Assembly: GCA_019753285.1 (NCBI GenBank)
Contig: JAIELD010000051.1
Span: 1-64,000, forward strand
Reading direction: 5' to 3'
Length of the DNA stretch: 64,000 nt
Origin: Beijerinckiaceae bacterium
GTDB taxonomy: Bacteria > Pseudomonadota > Alphaproteobacteria > Rhizobiales > Beijerinckiaceae
The notes under the pieces are model-generated. The model was not told where the DNA came from. It made no database searches and was given only the letters and a program-made list of their open reading frames with translations. Positions 61,166 through 64,000 of the stretch are shown here, piece after piece. The position numbers were made by a program, and so were the translations under genes. The stretch's first letter is position 1; each line of letters opens with the position of its first letter.

Positions 61166-62110
61166 TTATTTGCCGCCGCCGGCCGTCTGCAGCCAGGCTG
61201 CGCCACAGGCTTTCGCGAGTTCACGAACGCGCAGGATGTAGCTCTGGCGCTCGGTAACCGAAATCACGCCGCGTGCGTCGAGCAGATTGAACATGTGGCT
61301 CGCCTTGATGCATTGGTCATAGGCCGGCAGAGCGAGTTGGTGACGCCCGCCCTCATCGGCTTTCGCCTCTCCTGCGGCGAGCAGGGCGCGGCACTCGCTC
61401 TCTGCATCGTTGAAATGGCGCAGCAGCATGGCGGTGTCGGCATGCTCGAAATTATGCCGTGAATACTCCTGCTCGGCCTGCAGGAAGACATCGCCGTAGC
61501 TGACGCGCTTGTCTCCCTCGCCGCCGTTGAAGTTGAGGTCGTAGATGTTCTCGACGCCCTGCACATACATGGCGATGCGTTCGAGCCCATAGGTGAGTTC
61601 GCCCGCGACCGGCGCGCATTCGAAGCCCGCGACCTGCTGGAAATAGGTGAACTGCGAGACCTCCATCCCGTCGCACCAGCATTCCCAGCCGAGCCCCCAG
61701 GCGCCAAGCGTCGGGCTTTCCCAATCATCCTCGACGAAGCGGAAATCATGAAGCGCCGGATCGAGCCCGATGGCGTAGAGCGACTTCAGGTAGAGATCCT
61801 GGATGTCGGGTGGGGACGGCTTCAGGATGACCTGGAACTGGTAGTAATGCTGCAGCCTGTTGGGGTTCTCGCCGTAGCGTCCGTCCTTCGGGCGGCGCGA
61901 GGGCTGCACGTAGGCGGCTTTCCAGGGTTTCGGCCCCAGCGCGCGCAGCGTCGTTCCAGGGTGAAACGTGCCCGCGCCCATCTCCATATCGTAAGGCTGG
62001 AGCATCACGCAGCCCTGCTCGGCCCAGAATGTCTGCAGCGTCAGGATGAGACCCTGAAACGAGCGTTTCGGCTGGAGCGAGGGCGCCTGGGACAGCGTGT
62101 CTAAGAGCAT
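61166..62110 (-). CDS. glyQ: glycyl-tRNA synthetase alpha subunit
   Basis: The 314-residue catalytic subunit of the alpha2beta2 glycyl-tRNA synthetase. Conserved stretches are [24 protein letters not shown] in two parts, [21 protein letters not shown] (class II motif 2 region, read in pieces) and [19 protein letters not shown]. The ATG at 62110 gives family length. glyS is not adjacent; the SleB gene occupies the position where glyS often follows, so glyS must lie elsewhere. Confidence 0.97.
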   Translation of the reverse strand: MLLDTLSQAPSLQPKRSFQGLILTLQTFWAEQGCVMLQPYDMEMGAGTFHPGTTLRALGPKPWKAAYVQPSRRPKDGRYGENPNRLQHYYQFQVILKPSPPDIQDLYLKSLYAIGLDPALHDFRFVEDDWESPTLGAWGLGWECWCDGMEVSQFTYFQQVAGFECAPVAGELTYGLERIAMYVQGVENIYDLNFNGGEGDKRVSYGDVFLQAEQEYSRHNFEHADTAMLLRHFNDAESECRALLAAGEAKADEGGRHQLALPAYDQCIKASHMFNLLDARGVISVTERQSYILRVRELAKACGAAWLQTAGGGK

Positions 62111-62176
62111 GGCGAGAGTTCCGGCTTGGCAAGAGCGGCATGCTCTGAATGGTTGATTTCGGTCATTTTGCCTTGG

Positions 62177-62196
62177 TTTTGACGATTCAGTCAAAA
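62177..62196. repeat. interrupted palindrome in the glyQ/secreted protein divergent region
   Basis: TTTTGAC-GATTCA-GTCAAAA, 67-86 bp before glyQ. Read leftward it includes TTGACT, a plausible -35 element for glyQ. It may be an operator or simply promoter symmetry. It contains a GANTC methylation site. Confidence 0.35.
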
Positions 62197-62352
62197 ACGG
62201 AAAAATGCGTCTGGCCGGGCAATGCCCGATCGCCCGATGGCGGTCAAGGCGTTTCCAGACAAGGCAAAACGGGGTGGCGCGTGAACCTTTTTGCCTCAGG
62301 CCGCGACCCATGGAGGCAGAGGCGGATTGGCCGCCTTGGGGAGGATCAGCAC

Positions 62353-62685
62353 ATGAGCACGCGCAATACCATCGTAAAGCCCGAGACGAGATCAGCGTTC
62401 AAGCGGATGACGGCATTCGCCGCCCTGATGGCCGCGATCGTGATCGCACCCGTCTTCTCGAGCGACGCATCCGCACAGGGCAATGGCGGCGGCGGGGGAG
62501 GCGGAGGCGGCGGAGGGGGCGAAGGCGGCAATGGCGGCGGCTATTCGCTCAATTACGGCAACGTGCCGAACGCCTTCTCGAGCCCGAACGACCCCGGGCA
62601 GGGCCGTGGACGCAACCTGCGCCAGCGCGATCAGGACAGGGCGGGAGCCTGCATCGGACGCAGGCACGAATGCGCGAGGCCTTGA
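62353..62685 (+). CDS. glycine-rich secreted small protein
   Basis: A 110-residue protein with a signal peptide (about 17-42, ending ASAQG), an uninterrupted run of glycines (from about residue 45), then [21 protein letters not shown] and a basic C-terminus with two Cys ([12 protein letters not shown]). GGAGGA is present about 7 bases before the ATG. The Gly run creates long shadow frames. Similar small exported proteins occur in Rhizobiales without assigned function. Confidence 0.7.
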   Translation: MSTRNTIVKPETRSAFKRMTAFAALMAAIVIAPVFSSDASAQGNGGGGGGGGGGGGEGGNGGGYSLNYGNVPNAFSSPNDPGQGRGRNLRQRDQDRAGACIGRRHECARP

Positions 62686-62859
62686 GCGCTTTTGCTACGG
62701 GCGGACTGGCAGCAAATTGCTTGCAGTTGCAAGATTTCGTTGCTTAGCTGTCGAAAGGCGCAACTTTGGATGCCGCCAGCCGACCGGATCGTTCAGTTTT
62801 GGTTCAGTGACGGTCGCTCACTGTGCCGACCCCGGGGGCAAATTGAAACGAGGACCATC

Positions 62860-63186
62860 ATGCGCAAGATTTTGATGTTGGTGTTTGGATTGTTCATCGC
62901 GGTTTCCGCCGTCGGCCAGGCGCCGCAGGCGGCCTCCGCCGCGCCGGTTTCGCTTGGCGGCATCCAGCAGGCGCTGCCGCCACAGGCCGTGAAGACCCAA
63001 TGGGGTTACCGCCATCATGGCTATCGCGGCTACGGATACCGCCGCTACGGCTATCGTCCCTATGGCGTCTACCGGCCTTACGGCTATTACCGCCCGCGCT
63101 TCTACGGACGGCGCTGCGTCATCCGCGGCCGCACCTTCTTCAACGGCTACCGCTATGTGCGGCGTCCTGTGAGGGTGTGCTACTGA
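62860..63186 (+). CDS. Tyr/Arg/Gly-rich secreted small protein
   Basis: A 108-residue protein: signal peptide (1-27, ending ASAAP) and a C-terminal half made of tandem Y-x-x-Y-G-(Y/R) units (GYRGYGYRRYGYRPYG, VYRPYGYYRPRFYG) closing with a Cys pair (RRCVIRG, VRVCY). GAGGACC precedes the ATG. Such GYR-repeat peptides are common small envelope proteins in Rhizobiales; the role is unknown. Its stop overlaps the end of the convergent methyltransferase gene by 7 bases. Confidence 0.75.
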   Translation: MRKILMLVFGLFIAVSAVGQAPQAASAAPVSLGGIQQALPPQAVKTQWGYRHHGYRGYGYRRYGYRPYGVYRPYGYYRPRFYGRRCVIRGRTFFNGYRYVRRPVRVCY

Positions 63187-64000
63187 TCGCGTCCGGCGCG
63201 GTGCGTTGAAACCACCGCGCCAGTCGCCCAGTCGATCCGGCCCTGCCCGAGATGCAGGGCTTTCGTCTCGTCCGTGAAGCCGCCATCCGCGCCGTGAAGG
63301 TAAAGCGGCGCCAGCACCGCAAGCGGCGCGCGGCTGCCGAGCACCCCCTTGACGAGGATGCGGGTTGCCGGCTCGGCAGCGCTCTTGTGCAGGAACAACA
63401 ACCGCAGCGCTCCGAAACGGGGCGTCAGCGCCGTCAGCAGCCGGGCAATCGCGTCCGCCCGGTGTATCAGGACGATCTCGCCGCGCGGCTTCAGGAAAAA
63501 CGCCGCCGCGCGCATCCAGCCATCGAGATCGCCGTTCTCCATGACATGCGAGCGCCGCTTCTGCGCGATAGGCGAGGGCCGGCCCTCGCCAGTCGAAAAG
63601 AACGGCGGATTGGTCAGCACCAGGTCGACCGATCCCGCGCCGAGGCCAGCCTCGCTTCGCGCGTCGGCAGCCGAGAAGATGTCGAGTTCGGCGACGCGGA
63701 CCCGGTCGCCGAGCCCGTTCCGCTCGACATTCGACCGCGCCAGCGCGCAGGCGACGGGATCGTTCTCGACGAGCGTGACTGCGGCGTCCAGATGCATCAG
63801 AGCCGCCGCTATGCCGACCGCGCCGACACCGGCGCCCATATCCGCCAGGCTGCTCGGTCGAGGCGGCGCGGAGGCCGCGAGCAGCACGGCATCCGTCCCG
63901 ATGCGGTGTCCCTTGCGCGGCTGCTCCAGAATCATCCGCCCGCCAAGAAAACCATCGATGCTGGTCTCGGCCTCGTCTTTTTCGTGCGGCGCGGCGGCGC
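63180..64000 (-). CDS. TrmN6-like methyltransferase (tRNA1(Val) A37 N6-methyltransferase family), 5' end outside the window
   Basis: The frame has no stop up to the window edge, and the upstream codons read TSIDGFLGGRMILEQPRKGHR, the normal family N-terminus, so the gene starts beyond 64000. The SAM fold has MGAGVGAVGIAAALM, the acidic VENDPVACALA and the catalytic NPPF in VLTNPPFFSTG. HVMENGDLDGWM and the C-terminal domain match YfiC/TrmN6 proteins. It most likely methylates an adenine in tRNA, but substrate varies in this family. Confidence 0.9.
   Translation of the reverse strand, partial: AAAPHEKDEAETSIDGFLGGRMILEQPRKGHRIGTDAVLLAASAPPRPSSLADMGAGVGAVGIAAALMHLDAAVTLVENDPVACALARSNVERNGLGDRVRVAELDIFSAADARSEAGLGAGSVDLVLTNPPFFSTGEGRPSPIAQKRRSHVMENGDLDGWMRAAAFFLKPRGEIVLIHRADAIARLLTALTPRFGALRLLFLHKSAAEPATRILVKGVLGSRAPLAVLAPLYLHGADGGFTDETKALHLGQGRIDWATGAVVSTHRAGRDQ

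Noticed and set aside
62346-62531. Poly-proline leftward frame opposite the glycine-rich protein
   Set aside because: It is only the complement of the glycine codon run.

Overview
This 64 kb window is a high-GC, gene-dense bacterial chromosome segment from an alphaproteobacterium, most likely of the order Hyphomicrobiales (Rhizobiales). The evidence is the gene content and order: a CcrM-type GANTC adenine methyltransferase, a mutY / DciA (DUF721) / dsbA / smc cluster, an F0-only ATP synthase operon with paired b' and b subunits, an aa3 oxidase cluster in the order coxB-coxA-ctaB-small membrane gene-ctaG-coxC-DUF983-surf1 followed by thrC, an IalB-family protein, and a DUF2336 protein. I could not place it to genus. 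There is no rRNA, tRNA, CRISPR array or recognisable insertion sequence.

Layout. 1-11.3 kb: partial TPR protein, a chemotaxis receptor, a mini-lipoprotein, ETF-ubiquinone oxidoreductase, a family-4-like uracil-DNA glycosylase, a zinc metallopeptidase, DUF2336, moaB and rnhB. 11.4-16.2 kb: ccrM, then a leftward repair group (mutY, ada, a PEP-mutase-like enzyme), then dciA. 16.3-23.2 kb: dsbA, smc and the F0 operon (atpI-B-E-F'-F). 23.2-29.8 kb: an LdtD-type L,D-transpeptidase and the glycine cleavage operon gcvT-H-PA-x-PB behind a tandem glycine riboswitch. 29.9-32.2 kb: a PrlF-YhaV toxin-antitoxin pair, a lipoprotein and an IalB protein. 32.5-41.4 kb: cytochrome c oxidase, its assembly factors, thrC and a GNAT acetyltransferase. 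41.4-50.1 kb: a 7TM-PAS-GGDEF-EAL protein, AlgH, a DsbD-like protein, a peroxiredoxin, SRAP, a periplasmic chorismate mutase, CorA and an SDR. 50.1-55.5 kb: acyl-CoA dehydrogenase, Sua5/YrdC, and a rearranged cupin/bluB locus. 55.6-64 kb: a cupredoxin plus FTR1 iron permease, an MFS transporter, small secreted proteins, a SleB hydrolase, glyQ and a TrmN6-like methyltransferase.

The most unusual stretch is 53.06-54.57 kb. A perfect 258-bp direct repeat (the yrdC tail plus the cupin 3' end) brackets a fragment that carries a broken, diverged cupin, an AT-rich orphan gene and a truncated, diverged bluB. One edge is a 5-bp microhomology join and the other lies inside homologous sequence. That is the pattern expected of homology-facilitated illegitimate recombination of foreign DNA.

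Regulatory signals add a second layer. A nearly identical palindrome (GTTCA-N4-TGAAC with a shared flank) lies upstream of both the ETF-QO gene and the acyl-CoA dehydrogenase/SDR operon, 47 kb apart, which suggests one regulator for acyl-CoA oxidation and its electron exit. CtrA-like boxes (TTAA-N7-TTAAC or one mismatch) lie upstream of ccrM, the SleB hydrolase, a secreted repeat protein and perhaps the chemoreceptor, which suggests cell-cycle control of DNA methylation and envelope genes. A perfect 28-bp palindrome fronts the toxin-antitoxin operon.
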